Position numbers and translations under genes: made by a program. Of a stretch of 64,000 bases of DNA, positions 8,116 through 15,588 are shown piece by piece. This DNA comes from Winogradskyella sp046545555 (GTDB lineage Bacteria; Bacteroidota; Bacteroidia; Flavobacteriales; Flavobacteriaceae). The stretch is from the NCBI RefSeq assembly GCF_046545555.1, contig NZ_JBHZTH010000004.1:124001-188000 (forward strand), written 5' to 3'. How positions within the stretch are numbered: the stretch's first letter is position 1; every line of letters starts with the position of its first letter. Below the pieces are notes generated by a model, which ran no database searches, was not told where the DNA came from, and saw nothing but the letters and a program-made list of their open reading frames with translations.

Positions 8116-9018
8116 TTAATTAGTAGAAAAAGCTTCTTTAATATCTGGCGACTTAACGCTTAACTTATTATCGAACTGAAGAGTTCTAATTGGGAAAGGG
8201 ATATTTATTCCTTCTTTATCATAAGCCTTCTTAATTTCTATAATAGCTGTAGTTTTTGCTTTTAATTTCTCGAGCATACTTTCTGCATCAATCCAGAAAC
8301 GACATAAGAAGTTAATTGAACTATCCCCAAATTCTGTATAATAAAATTCTACATCGTCAGGCGTTTCTACCTGATTAAAAGTATTAGCAATAGTATTTTT
8401 TGTTAAGTCTTGCACATACTCTAGATCCGACTCGTAGCCTACTCCACATTCTAAGAACACTCTCATTCTTGTTGTAAGCGAATAATTTTTTAATGGATTT
8501 TCTAAAATTGTTTTATTAGGTATTACGACTAAATTATTATCAGCTTCCTTAAGTGTAAAATCTTTTAGGTTTATATCTATAACTTCTCCCGAAAAACCCG
8601 TAGTTTCTACCCAATGCCCTATTTGTATCTTCTTTCTGAACGATAAAATAAGACCGGCAAAAGTGTTAGCCAAAGTGCCTTGAAGTGCTAAACCGATAGC
8701 TAAACCTACTACTCCAGCACCTGCTAATAAAGAGGTTAACGCTTTTCCTAAATTCATAACACCGAGAGCCATAAATAATCCTAAGGCCACTACAATAACA
8801 GCAGATACTCTTGCTATTGCATTTTTAATTGAATCTTGTTCTACTTTTTTACCAACTAACTTTCCTACTAATCTACTTATGTATTTGGCAGCGAAATAAG
8901 ATGCTGTCATTACTAATATCGCTAGGATAAAGTTTGGAATATATTCTATTGTTGTATTAAACCAGCCTTGTAATTTTTCAATTAAATTTTCTAATGCTGT
9001 ACTAAATTGTTCTTTCAT
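8116..9018 (-). CDS. mscS: Small-conductance mechanosensitive channel MscS
   Basis: A 300-residue protein of MscS size and layout. There are three transmembrane segments (about 27-46, 68-88 and 93-118). The third, glycine- and alanine-rich pore helix contains the repeated small-residue pattern ALTSLLAGAGVVGLAIGLAL and is followed by QGTLANTFAGLILSF. The beta domain follows (IGHWVETTGFSGEVIDINL, near 132-150, then NNLVVIPNKTILENPLKNYS), then a C-terminal cytoplasmic domain. The family opens under membrane tension to release solutes in hypo-osmotic shock. It lies 59 bases downstream of dps and 100 bases upstream of the DUF1328 gene, in a stress-related group. The canonical MscS here contrasts with the YbdG-like channel at 1629-2867. 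Confidence 0.92.
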   Translation of the reverse strand: MKEQFSTALENLIEKLQGWFNTTIEYIPNFILAILVMTASYFAAKYISRLVGKLVGKKVEQDSIKNAIARVSAVIVVALGLFMALGVMNLGKALTSLLAGAGVVGLAIGLALQGTLANTFAGLILSFRKKIQIGHWVETTGFSGEVIDINLKDFTLKEADNNLVVIPNKTILENPLKNYSLTTRMRVFLECGVGYESDLEYVQDLTKNTIANTFNQVETPDDVEFYYTEFGDSSINFLCRFWIDAESMLEKLKAKTTAIIEIKKAYDKEGINIPFPIRTLQFDNKLSVKSPDIKEAFSTN

Positions 9019-9077
9019 TATTTGTTTTGATTGTTTTCTAGTTAATTAAAATTTTTATTTAAAATTTACTCTAATTA

Positions 9078-9575
9078 CTAGATAACGCTCTCATTCAATT
9101 GTGAAGTTGTTTCTTTTGTAAATGCGTCTAACATCCAACTACTTTTTTCTAACTCTCTAATATAAGCGCCAATTAAATCAGTAGTTCCTTCGTCATGACT
9201 ATTTTCTGCCTTATTGATAACTTTAGACATTTGCTTTAATAGTGTTGAGTGGTTATCTAAAATGGCTATTACCATTTGTTTATCAGATTGTTTAGATGAA
9301 ACTTCTTTTATAGAAGCTGTAGCCAAGTAATCCTTAAGATTACTCATCGGATGATATCTTAGTGTTAATATACGTTCTGCTATTTCATCGATTTTTATTC
9401 TAGCATCTGTATATAATTCTTCAAATTTTTCATGTAACTCAAAAAAGTTTTCACCTAAAATGTTCCAATGAAAATTTCTTAGATTTTGGTAATATATGTG
9501 ATAATCGGCTAATAAAGTATTTAACTCTACCACAGTTGGTAATAATTTGTCATCATTCATATTCAAGTAACTCAT
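9078..9575 (-). CDS. dps: Dps-family ferritin-like DNA protection protein
   Basis: 165 residues, the usual Dps length. The four-helix ferritin-like fold carries the intersubunit ferroxidase ligands. NFHWNI supplies His36, FFELHEKFEELY supplies His48, and the helix KIDEIAERI supplies Asp63 and Glu67. LRYHPMS follows in the short BC helix. The N-terminal tail is short and not Lys-rich, so DNA binding by the tail is doubtful and the main role is probably iron sequestration and peroxide detoxification. The protein assembles as a dodecamer. Starvation or oxidative stress control is usual for the family. The upstream region (9603-9740) has an unusual cluster of GTTAA motifs, described separately. 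mscS, DUF1328 and a lipoprotein gene follow on the same strand. Confidence 0.93.
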   Translation of the reverse strand: MSYLNMNDDKLLPTVVELNTLLADYHIYYQNLRNFHWNILGENFFELHEKFEELYTDARIKIDEIAERILTLRYHPMSNLKDYLATASIKEVSSKQSDKQMVIAILDNHSTLLKQMSKVINKAENSHDEGTTDLIGAYIRELEKSSWMLDAFTKETTSQLNESVI

Positions 9576-9602
9576 AATTATTTTTAAAATTTTAATTGTT
9601 AT

Positions 9603-9740
9603 TAATTTCGTCTATACTTAATATATAGCGATATACACTTTTGTCAAGTGGTTTAACAGTGTTTAACAACGCAGTACCTCTATTAACAAAAAGTTTTGTT
9701 AAAGAAAGCGTTAAGTGTTAAAGGGTTTTAACGTGTTAGT
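9603..9740. promoter_or_regulatory. Divergent regulatory region with clustered GTTAA/TTAAC motifs
   Basis: This stretch between dps (leftward) and a 73-aa gene (rightward) has two tandem near-identical 10-mers at 9651-9660 and 9661-9670 (GTTTAACAGT, GTTTAACAAC). It also has a perfect 9-bp inverted repeat with a 2-base centre at 9683-9702 (arms TTAACAAAA and TTTTGTTAA), and three more GTTAA/TTAAC sites at 9710-9735. On the minus strand TTGACA (9647-9642) stands 16-17 bases from TATATT/ATATTA, a layout like a sigma70 promoter and unlike the usual Bacteroidota form. Binding by a regulator is inferred only from the repeated pattern. Confidence 0.45.
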
Positions 9741-9826
9741 ATCTTAATTTATAATTCTTGTAATTAACTTGTGAGTTGTAAGAATTTTTACTATCATGCA
9801 GTACTTTTAAAACACACACTAATTTT

Positions 9827-10048
9827 ATGGGTAGACCAGCAACAAGACCAACAAAACTAAAGGACGGTTACTATATTGAGATCCGAAACAAAGGCTCAAG
9901 ATCAGGAGTAAAACTCTATAGTGGCACAAAATTACAGATGCATCGTGCAATAAAAATGTACGAGCGTTCTAAAGAAGTACTTATTTTAGGAGAATCTGTT
10001 AACGGAAAGTTTGTTGATAAGGAGCCAAAATTACATGTAGTGAGCTAA
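9827..10048 (+). CDS. Small basic conserved protein (73 aa), function unknown
   Basis: 73 residues beginning MGRPATRPTKLKDGYYIEIR, with many Lys and Arg and a predicted beta-hairpin followed by a helix (TKLQMHRAIKMYERSKEVLIL). No signal peptide or membrane segment is present. The N-terminal GRPATRPTKLKDGYY resembles the arm of small DNA-binding proteins, but I cannot assign a family. The gene is monocistronic: it has its own upstream region shared divergently with dps, and a strong 15-bp terminator 19 bases after its stop. I believe similar proteins occur in other Flavobacteria, without known function. Confidence 0.75.
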   Translation: MGRPATRPTKLKDGYYIEIRNKGSRSGVKLYSGTKLQMHRAIKMYERSKEVLILGESVNGKFVDKEPKLHVVS

Positions 10049-10066
10049 CTATATATAATCGAATTT

Positions 10067-10101
10067 AAAAAGGGTAGAAATAAATTATTTCTACCCTTTT
10101 T
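10067..10101 (+). terminator. Strong intrinsic terminator
   Basis: A perfect 15-bp inverted repeat (10067-10081 and 10087-10101) with a 5-base loop, containing AAAAAGGG and CCCTTTTT at its base. It is 19 bases after the stop of the 73-aa gene. The A and T runs at both ends would let it work in either direction. Confidence 0.88.
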
Positions 10102-10187
10102 AGGTTTTAAGATGTTTGTAATAAATAAGACTTTATTATTTTTTTCATAAATTGAAATTATAACTAACTAATAAAATCAACTTTATT

Positions 10188-10613
10188 ATGACAAATTCAA
10201 TTAACAAACCACCTATTTGGTTTTGGGTGGTAAGTGTATTAGCACTTGTATGGAATGGATTAGGTGTAATGGCCTACTTAGGTAAAGCTTTCGCTACAGA
10301 CGAAATGATCGCTGCTTTACCCGAAGAACAACAAGCAGAATTTTTAATGGAATATCCTGCGTGGTATACAGCAGCATTCGCTTTGGCAGTGTTTTGTGGC
10401 GCATTAGGCTGTATTGCATTATTAATTAGGAAAAAATGGGCACATCCACTTTTTGTTATTTCTGCTATTGGTGCAATTGTTCAACATTTTTATCTTTTTG
10501 CCAATGTTAAAATGACTGGTGCACAAATTGTAATGCCAGTTTTAGTTATTCTGGTGTGTGTTCTATTAATTTTCTTTTCTAAAAGCTCTACTGCAAAAGG
10601 ATGGCTTAATTAA
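10188..10613 (+). CDS. Four-helix membrane protein, function unknown
   Basis: 141 residues with four hydrophobic helices, at about 10-30, 61-82, 88-106 and 115-131. The N-terminal block PPIWFWVVSVLALVWNGLGVMAYL and the short acidic loop with EEQQAEF are characteristic of a conserved bacterial family that databases often name sugar transporter. I know of no evidence for transport and the protein is too small to be a typical carrier. It could be a small accessory membrane protein or a DoxX-like relative. The gene is flanked by terminators on both sides (10067-10101 and 10640-10670), so it is transcribed alone. Confidence 0.75.
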   Translation: MTNSINKPPIWFWVVSVLALVWNGLGVMAYLGKAFATDEMIAALPEEQQAEFLMEYPAWYTAAFALAVFCGALGCIALLIRKKWAHPLFVISAIGAIVQHFYLFANVKMTGAQIVMPVLVILVCVLLIFFSKSSTAKGWLN

Positions 10614-10639
10614 ATAATATAACCAACCAATCTTAAAAG

Positions 10640-10670
10640 AGGTGCTTACTTAATGTTAGTACCTTTTTTT
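10640..10670 (+). terminator. Intrinsic terminator between convergent genes
   Basis: Arms 10640-10649 and 10655-10664 pair with one wobble and one mismatch around a 5-base loop, followed by seven T. It follows the four-helix membrane gene and its T tract runs into the truA stop codon at 10669. Confidence 0.7.
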
Positions 10671-11454
10671 ATTGAAAATTAACCGAATGTAATATTAAAC
10701 CCGATGCAGGTGCAATGTAATCCATAACTTCAGTGCTGTCTTGTTGTAATGTGTTTTCAATGTAATCTAGAGTCACCTCTCCTCTTCCTAATTTAATTAA
10801 GCATCCAAACATTAATCTAATTTGATTACGCATAAACCCCTTACCTACAACTTTAAATACATACGAATGCTCAGGGAAAAAATTAGCAGTATATATGTTA
10901 TTATCAATAATTTCTGAAGAATCAATAGTTCTAAAATACTGACCTTTATCAGTTGCTCTGTAACAATATGTTTTAAAATTATGCGACCCTTCAAACAATT
11001 TGGCACCTTCTTTCATTAATGAAATATTCAGAGGTTCTAGTATTGTGGTTAATATCGGTGCGCAAAATGGGTGATTTTTTTTTCCTTGTGAAAACACATA
11101 ATGATACTCTTTTAACTTAGAATCTTGTATGATATTAAACGCTTTATCAACTTCCTTTATAGATAACGCCCTAATATCTTGTGGTAAATTGTGATTAAAA
11201 AGATTTAAAAATGCGTCAAAATCGATTAAAGGTTCATTATAAATAAATAATTCTAAAGCTGCTTCGTTGGCAGAGACCATAGCGTCCGTTCTCCCAGCTC
11301 CTAATGTTTTAAAACGCACATCTTTTAAAATATACTTTAATGTTCTATCAATCATTAGATGAATCGTTTTTACATCTGGCTGTTTTTGCCAACCATGAAA
11401 ACGATAGCCTAAATATTGAATTTTTATGAGGTAATAAAATCGTTTATCAAACAT
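10669..11454 (-). CDS. truA: tRNA pseudouridine synthase A
   Basis: A 261-residue protein with the TruA fold. The catalytic block LGAGRTDAMVSA places the nucleophilic Asp at residue 57; most TruA proteins read GRTDAGVHA, so Met-Val-Ser is a mild variation. Other landmarks are YLGYRFHGWQKQP near residue 14, the conserved region HNFKTYCYR near 148, and FMRNQIRLMFGCLIKLG near 208. TruA converts uridines 38-40 in the anticodon arm of many tRNAs to pseudouridine. The ATG at 11454 is used. The gene on the other strand could begin inside this one, but a later start for it is preferred. It is a single housekeeping gene, bounded downstream by a terminator. Confidence 0.92.
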   Translation of the reverse strand: MFDKRFYYLIKIQYLGYRFHGWQKQPDVKTIHLMIDRTLKYILKDVRFKTLGAGRTDAMVSANEAALELFIYNEPLIDFDAFLNLFNHNLPQDIRALSIKEVDKAFNIIQDSKLKEYHYVFSQGKKNHPFCAPILTTILEPLNISLMKEGAKLFEGSHNFKTYCYRATDKGQYFRTIDSSEIIDNNIYTANFFPEHSYVFKVVGKGFMRNQIRLMFGCLIKLGRGEVTLDYIENTLQQDSTEVMDYIAPASGLILHSVNFQ

Positions 11455-11493
11455 GGTAGCAAGAACGTTATTTTATTGAAGATTCCAAAAGCA

Positions 11494-12321
11494 ATGCTTA
11501 TTTTTATAATTCAAAATATAATCTTGAAAAAAAAATACCCATTCGATCCTTTATTAAAACACCATCTCATAATAGGCCTATTATTAGCCATATGGATATT
11601 TGTGTTTCTGTTTTTCACAGAACCTTTAGACGTTAACGAGTTTAATACTAACGAGAAATTAGTGTTTTTACCAGGTTATGGCTTATTAGGTGGATTTTGT
11701 TACCTCATGTTTTTACCATTTCAATATTACTTATATAAAAGGTTTAATAAAAATTGGACAGTTTTTAATGAGGTATTATATCTATTAATATTTTCTATAG
11801 TAACAATTGTTATAGCTAGAGGCTATTATCTTTATGTGGTAATGATTGGTCAACAAAACCCATATACTTTAGGGTATATGTTAATATCTATTTTTCTGCC
11901 CGCAATTGCCACTATACTTCCTATAATTATTATTGCCAGATTTGCCTTTGGGAAATATCATGAAAAACGTTTAGATGATCAAAAAATTGAAATTAAAGGA
12001 GAAGGCAATTATGAGGGTTTAAGACTACAATTAAATGAAATAATATGTATTCAATCCTCAGATAATTATATTGAAGTTCTTTATGTGTCTTCGAAAACAA
12101 TTAAAAAAACATTGATAAGAAATAAGCTATCTGTAATTGATCAAGAATTTTCCGATTTAATACGAACGCATCGTTCGTATTTGGTTAATCCTTTTCATTA
12201 TCAACAATGGAAAACAGATAACGGAAAACATTTTCTCTTATTAAATTATGATGTTGAAGTACCAATATCAAAAACTTACCTTAAGTCTGTAAAAGACATC
12301 ATGCATTCTACCACAATCTAA
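11494..12321 (+). CDS. LytTR transcriptional regulator with membrane domain
   Basis: About 275 residues. The N-terminal half has four hydrophobic helices, at about residues 21-42, 58-77, 93-116 and 123-147. The C-terminal hundred residues form a LytTR DNA-binding domain: LNEIICIQSSDNYIEVLY, then LSVIDQEFSDLIRTHRSYLVNP, then VPISKTYL. This membrane-LytTR architecture without a receiver domain is common in Bacteroidota and suggests sensing of a membrane signal. The start is uncertain. An open frame extends back to 11416, overlapping truA by 39 bases, and a TTG at 11524 just before KKKYPFDP is also plausible. The target genes are unknown; the adjacent DUF5694 gene has its own promoter. Confidence 0.85.
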   Translation: MLIFIIQNIILKKKYPFDPLLKHHLIIGLLLAIWIFVFLFFTEPLDVNEFNTNEKLVFLPGYGLLGGFCYLMFLPFQYYLYKRFNKNWTVFNEVLYLLIFSIVTIVIARGYYLYVVMIGQQNPYTLGYMLISIFLPAIATILPIIIIARFAFGKYHEKRLDDQKIEIKGEGNYEGLRLQLNEIICIQSSDNYIEVLYVSSKTIKKTLIRNKLSVIDQEFSDLIRTHRSYLVNPFHYQQWKTDNGKHFLLLNYDVEVPISKTYLKSVKDIMHSTTI

Positions 12322-12349
12322 AGTCATTTCGCCCCAAAGCACTGTTATT

Positions 12350-12382
12350 ATTGATTTAATAGGATTTCCATAAGTAAATTTG
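12350..12382 (+). promoter_or_regulatory. Bacteroidota-type promoter for the DUF5694 gene
   Basis: ATTG at 12350-12353 and TAAATTTG at 12375-12382 are 21 bases apart, fitting the TTTG-N19-21-TAnnTTTG consensus closely. The predicted transcript starts about 25-30 bases before the ATG at 12415. Confidence 0.7.
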
Positions 12383-12414
12383 TTTCAAGAAAGTTTAACA
12401 AAAAACAATTTATT

Positions 12415-13362
12415 ATGAGAACTATTATCACATTTATTTTAATTTCATTGATTTCATTATTAGGATTAAATGCTCAAAAAGAACAAAAGGAAATTTTAAT
12501 CGTAGGTACAATGCATACCGTTCCCAAAATAGTTAAAAAGAGTTATAAGCCTATGCTAAGAAGAGCTATTAACTATAATCCTACAGCTATATATGTTGAA
12601 AGCCCTAGAGGAAATGATACCAGTAGTTGGGAATATCTTAAAGATGGATGGTCTAAAAATTATAAAGCATTCTATTATTTATCAGACTCTATACAAAAGT
12701 CATTTGTACCAAATACAGAAAAATACAATTCAATATTAAACAAATCATTTTCGCAAATGTCTTCAGAAGATTTAGATTTTATGATTACCACTTTTGCTTA
12801 TAATAGAGATAATGCTAATCATGAGTTTTATACATATATTAAGAAGAATGGAGTTAACGGTTCCAAAAGCCCTACACGACACGAGGATGGTGACTTAACC
12901 TTTAAGTTAGCTTTATCAAAAGATATGAAGTTATTAACATCTATGGATGATCAACAAACGAATGGAGAATACCATAATGCTTGGGCAAAATGTTCTAAAG
13001 AGGGTCAAAAAAACGGTAATAATAATATAATATCTAAGTTGAATAAAAAAGCCTATAACTCTTCTATTTTTCCAGCAATATTTAGAGGTTTAGGAAATCA
13101 TACAAACAAAAGAAAGTCTTTAGAGCGTTTGCATAAGATGAGTTCTTTTGAATATGCAAAAGTTATAACTGATGGCTGTACTGAAGGACTACGCTACTGG
13201 AATGAGCGCAACCAACGTATGGCAAAAAACATTGCAGAACAAGTTATCGCCTCAAGCTCAGAGCGTAATATTGTATTAGTTGGTGCATCTCACGTTATCG
13301 GACTTGAAAAAGAATTAAAAGAAAACTATCCTAATTTAAAAATAGTTCTTGTTGGTGAATAA
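12415..13362 (+). CDS. Exported DUF5694 protein (TraB/PrgY-like)
   Basis: 315 residues. A signal peptide (about 1-20, ending GLNAQ) predicts export to the periplasm. The mature part begins with KEILIVGTMHTVPKI, and the C-terminus carries IVLVGASHVIGLEKEL. The GTMH and GASH boxes at the two ends, together with IYVESPRG, are the conserved features of the TraB/PrgY/GumN-related superfamily to which DUF5694 belongs. These have been proposed to be metal-dependent peptidases or hydrolases; the His residues in the two boxes are the candidate ligands. The gene has its own promoter and a terminator, so it is monocistronic. The substrate is unknown. Confidence 0.75.
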   Translation: MRTIITFILISLISLLGLNAQKEQKEILIVGTMHTVPKIVKKSYKPMLRRAINYNPTAIYVESPRGNDTSSWEYLKDGWSKNYKAFYYLSDSIQKSFVPNTEKYNSILNKSFSQMSSEDLDFMITTFAYNRDNANHEFYTYIKKNGVNGSKSPTRHEDGDLTFKLALSKDMKLLTSMDDQQTNGEYHNAWAKCSKEGQKNGNNNIISKLNKKAYNSSIFPAIFRGLGNHTNKRKSLERLHKMSSFEYAKVITDGCTEGLRYWNERNQRMAKNIAEQVIASSSERNIVLVGASHVIGLEKELKENYPNLKIVLVGE

Positions 13363-13389
13363 ACTTTCTGAATATTTACCAGTAAACAA

Positions 13390-13418
13390 AGCTGTTATAT
13401 TTTAAAAGTATAACAGCT
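13390..13418. terminator. Bidirectional terminator between DUF5694 gene and his operon
   Basis: A perfect 10-bp inverted repeat (13390-13399, 13409-13418) with a 9-base loop. On the plus strand it is followed within two bases by a run of seven T, favouring rightward termination of the DUF5694 transcript. Its last base touches the hisIE stop codon; leftward the T tract is short, so termination of the his transcript here is weaker. Confidence 0.75.
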
Positions 13419-14020
13419 TACTTTTTTTCTCTACTTTTTAGAACATCTACAACATTATTTAATCTGAAACCTTTAGCTTGTAATAGCATGAGATAATGAA
13501 ATAATAGGTCTGCAGATTCATCTAAAAACAAACCATCATTATTGTCTTTAGCCTCAATAACAACTTCTACAGCCTCTTCTCCTACTTTTTGCGCCACTTT
13601 ATTAATACCCTTTGCAAATAAGGATGCCACATACGACTTTTCTGAATCTGCATTTTCAATTCTTGAAGCGATTGTAGTTTCTAGTTTTGAAATAAATCCA
13701 TAGGACTGCTTGTTTTCTTCATTCCAACAAGTATCTGTACCTTTATGACAAGTTGGTCCTTTAGGATTAACTTTAATCAATAAAGAATCACTATCACAGT
13801 CCAATTTTATATCAACAAGATTAAGAACATTGCCACTTTCTTCTCCTTTTGTCCAAAGACGTTGTTTGGTTCGACTAAAAAAAGTAACCAACTTAGTTTC
13901 TATACTCTTCTTTAGAGCTTCAGAATTCATATAACCTAACATCAATACTTTATTGGTTGAGGCATCTTGAATTACAGCTGGCACTAAGCCATTTGGGTTT
14001 TTATTGAAATCTACGTTCAT
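13418..14020 (-). CDS. hisI: HisIE: phosphoribosyl-AMP cyclohydrolase / phosphoribosyl-ATP pyrophosphatase
   Basis: A 200-residue bifunctional enzyme performing steps two and three of histidine synthesis. Residues 1-100 are the HisI cyclohydrolase: MLGYMNSEAL, then FFSRTKQRLWTKGEESGN, and the zinc- and Mg-binding DCDSDSLLIKVNPKGPTCH. Residues about 108-200 are the HisE pyrophosphohydrolase, an all-alpha MazG-like domain with KVGEEAVEVVIEA and ESADLLFHYLMLL, which carry the acidic metal ligands. The fusion is the norm in Bacteroidota and gammaproteobacteria. It is the last gene of the operon; its start overlaps the hisF stop by 4 bases (ATGA type), implying translational coupling. The downstream hairpin at 13390-13418 is the operon end. 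Confidence 0.95.
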   Translation of the reverse strand: MNVDFNKNPNGLVPAVIQDASTNKVLMLGYMNSEALKKSIETKLVTFFSRTKQRLWTKGEESGNVLNLVDIKLDCDSDSLLIKVNPKGPTCHKGTDTCWNEENKQSYGFISKLETTIASRIENADSEKSYVASLFAKGINKVAQKVGEEAVEVVIEAKDNNDGLFLDESADLLFHYLMLLQAKGFRLNNVVDVLKSREKK

Positions 14021-14772
14021 AATCTAACTTCGATATTATTTTTCTTTAATTCTGTTTTCAATTCTAAAATAGGTATTTCACCAAAGTGAAAAACACTTGC
14101 AGCTAAAGCAGCATCAGCTTTTCCTTCTTTAAAGGTATCCATAAAATGTTGCACTGTACCAGCACCACCAGAAGCTATGATTGGTATATTGACGAGTTCT
14201 GATAGTTTTTCCAATGCTTTATTAGCAAAACCACTTTTAGTACCATCATGATCCATAGAGGTAAATAAGATTTCACCTGCACCACGTGTTTCGACTTCTT
14301 TGGCCCAATCAAATAATTTTATATCTGTCGGAATCGTTCCACCTGCCAAATGGACTAACCACTCACCTTCTACTTGTTTAGCATCAATAGCAACTACGAC
14401 ACATTGACTTCCAAATTTATCAGATAACTCATTAATTAAATCTGGGCGCTTTACAGCAGAAGAATTAATAGACACTTTATCTGCTCCGCAATGTAAAAGG
14501 ACGTCTACATCTTCAATAGAAGAAATACCACCACCAACTGTAAAAGGAATATTGACTTGCTCTGCGACTCTCAAAACCATATCGTGCATGGTTTTACGAT
14601 TCTCTAATGTAGCTGCAATATCTAGAAACACTAACTCATCTGCTCCTAATTCAGCATATTGCTTAGCTAAAACAACAGGGTCACCTGCATCTCTTAGGTC
14701 TACAAAGTTAACACCTTTGACGGTTCTTCCGTTTTTGATGTCTAGGCATGGTACAATTCTTTTTGTTAACAT
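14017..14772 (-). CDS. hisF: HisF: imidazole glycerol phosphate synthase, cyclase subunit
   Basis: 251 residues, a complete (beta/alpha)8 barrel. It begins with MLTKRIVPCLDIKNGRTVKG, in which the Asp of CLDIKNG is the first catalytic acid. VVVAIDAK carries the second catalytic Asp in mid-barrel, and GGGI, ASGGAG and AASVFHFGE are the phosphate-binding loops. HisF uses ammonia delivered by HisH to convert PRFAR into imidazole glycerol phosphate and AICAR. It lies 89 bases downstream of hisA, the only sizeable gap in the operon, filled by a REP-like element. It overlaps hisIE by 4 bases. Confidence 0.96.
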   Translation of the reverse strand: MLTKRIVPCLDIKNGRTVKGVNFVDLRDAGDPVVLAKQYAELGADELVFLDIAATLENRKTMHDMVLRVAEQVNIPFTVGGGISSIEDVDVLLHCGADKVSINSSAVKRPDLINELSDKFGSQCVVVAIDAKQVEGEWLVHLAGGTIPTDIKLFDWAKEVETRGAGEILFTSMDHDGTKSGFANKALEKLSELVNIPIIASGGAGTVQHFMDTFKEGKADAALAASVFHFGEIPILELKTELKKNNIEVRL

Positions 14773-14778
14773 AATTCT

Positions 14779-14853
14779 TTGTCATTCCTGCGAAGGCAGA
14801 AATCTAATTATTTTAGTTTCAAAGCGGATTCCGCATCAAGTGCGGAATGACAA
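14779..14853. repeat. REP-like element with two hairpins between hisA and hisF
   Basis: A 75-base element with terminal inverted repeats TTGTCATTCC (14779-14788) and GGAATGACAA (14844-14853). It contains one short hairpin (CTGC/GCAG, 14788-14800) and one strong hairpin (ATTCCGCA/TGCGGAAT, 14828-14848). It is markedly more GC-rich than the surrounding DNA and fills the hisA-hisF gap. The GTCATTCCTGCGAAGGCAG core resembles extragenic palindromic repeats found in many bacterial genomes. I saw only this copy in the window. Confidence 0.7.
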
Positions 14854-14861
14854 TCTTCAAA

Positions 14862-15587
14862 TTAATTATTTAATATAAAATTCTCTAATTGTTTTAAGCT
14901 AATTCTATTTTCATAAATAGCTTTCCCAATAATTACACCTTCACAACCCATTGTTTCTAACTTAGGTAATTCATTAAATGCGGAAATTCCTCCTGAAGCG
15001 ATAAGTTTTATATTACTCATTTCATTTAGAATTCTTTGATACAAATCAAATGAAGGGCCTTCTAGCATACCATCTTTTGATATATCTGTACAAATCACAT
15101 AATCAATACCTTTAGACTGATAGTCTTTAACAAAAGGTATAACTTCTAAACCACTTTCTTCTTGCCAACCAGAAATCGCTATTTTCTCATTATTACAATC
15201 TGCACCAAGTATAACTTTATCTGACCCATAGGTAGTAATCCAATCTTGAAAAATTTCAGGATTTTTAACTGCGATACTTCCACCTGTAATTTGATGTGCA
15301 CCAGATTCGAAAGCAATTTTTAGATCTTCATTAGATTTTAAACCACCTCCAAAATCAATTTTTAGATTTGTTTTAGTTGCAATAGCTTCAAGAACGTTGT
15401 AGTTTACGATATGACTTGCTTTAGCTCCATCTAAATCTACAACATGCAAATACTCTATACCCGAATCTTCAAAAGCTTTAGCTACTTCAACTGGGTTTTC
15501 ATTATATACCTTTTTAGTGTCGTAATCCCCTTTTGTAAGACGCACACATTGACCATTTATTATATCTATTGCTGGTATTATTCTCAT
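14862..15587 (-). CDS. hisA: HisA: ProFAR isomerase
   Basis: 241 residues, full length for HisA. The (beta/alpha)8 barrel starts with MRIIPAIDIINGQCVRLTKG, in which the Asp of AIDIINGQ is the catalytic base. YVICTDISKDGMLEGPS carries the second catalytic Asp near residue 170. FGGGL and ASGGI are phosphate-binding loops. The enzyme opens the ribose ring of ProFAR by an Amadori rearrangement, producing the HisF substrate. One base separates its ATG from the hisH stop. The stop codon at 14862 lies 8 bases before the REP-like element on the transcript. Confidence 0.96.
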   Translation of the reverse strand: MRIIPAIDIINGQCVRLTKGDYDTKKVYNENPVEVAKAFEDSGIEYLHVVDLDGAKASHIVNYNVLEAIATKTNLKIDFGGGLKSNEDLKIAFESGAHQITGGSIAVKNPEIFQDWITTYGSDKVILGADCNNEKIAISGWQEESGLEVIPFVKDYQSKGIDYVICTDISKDGMLEGPSFDLYQRILNEMSNIKLIASGGISAFNELPKLETMGCEGVIIGKAIYENRISLKQLENFILNN

Positions 15588-15588
15588 G

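Noticed and set aside
11416..11493. N-terminal extension of the LytTR gene
   Set aside because: It would overlap truA by 39 bases, and the extra residues do not look like part of the first membrane helix. A start at 11494 or 11524 is more likely.
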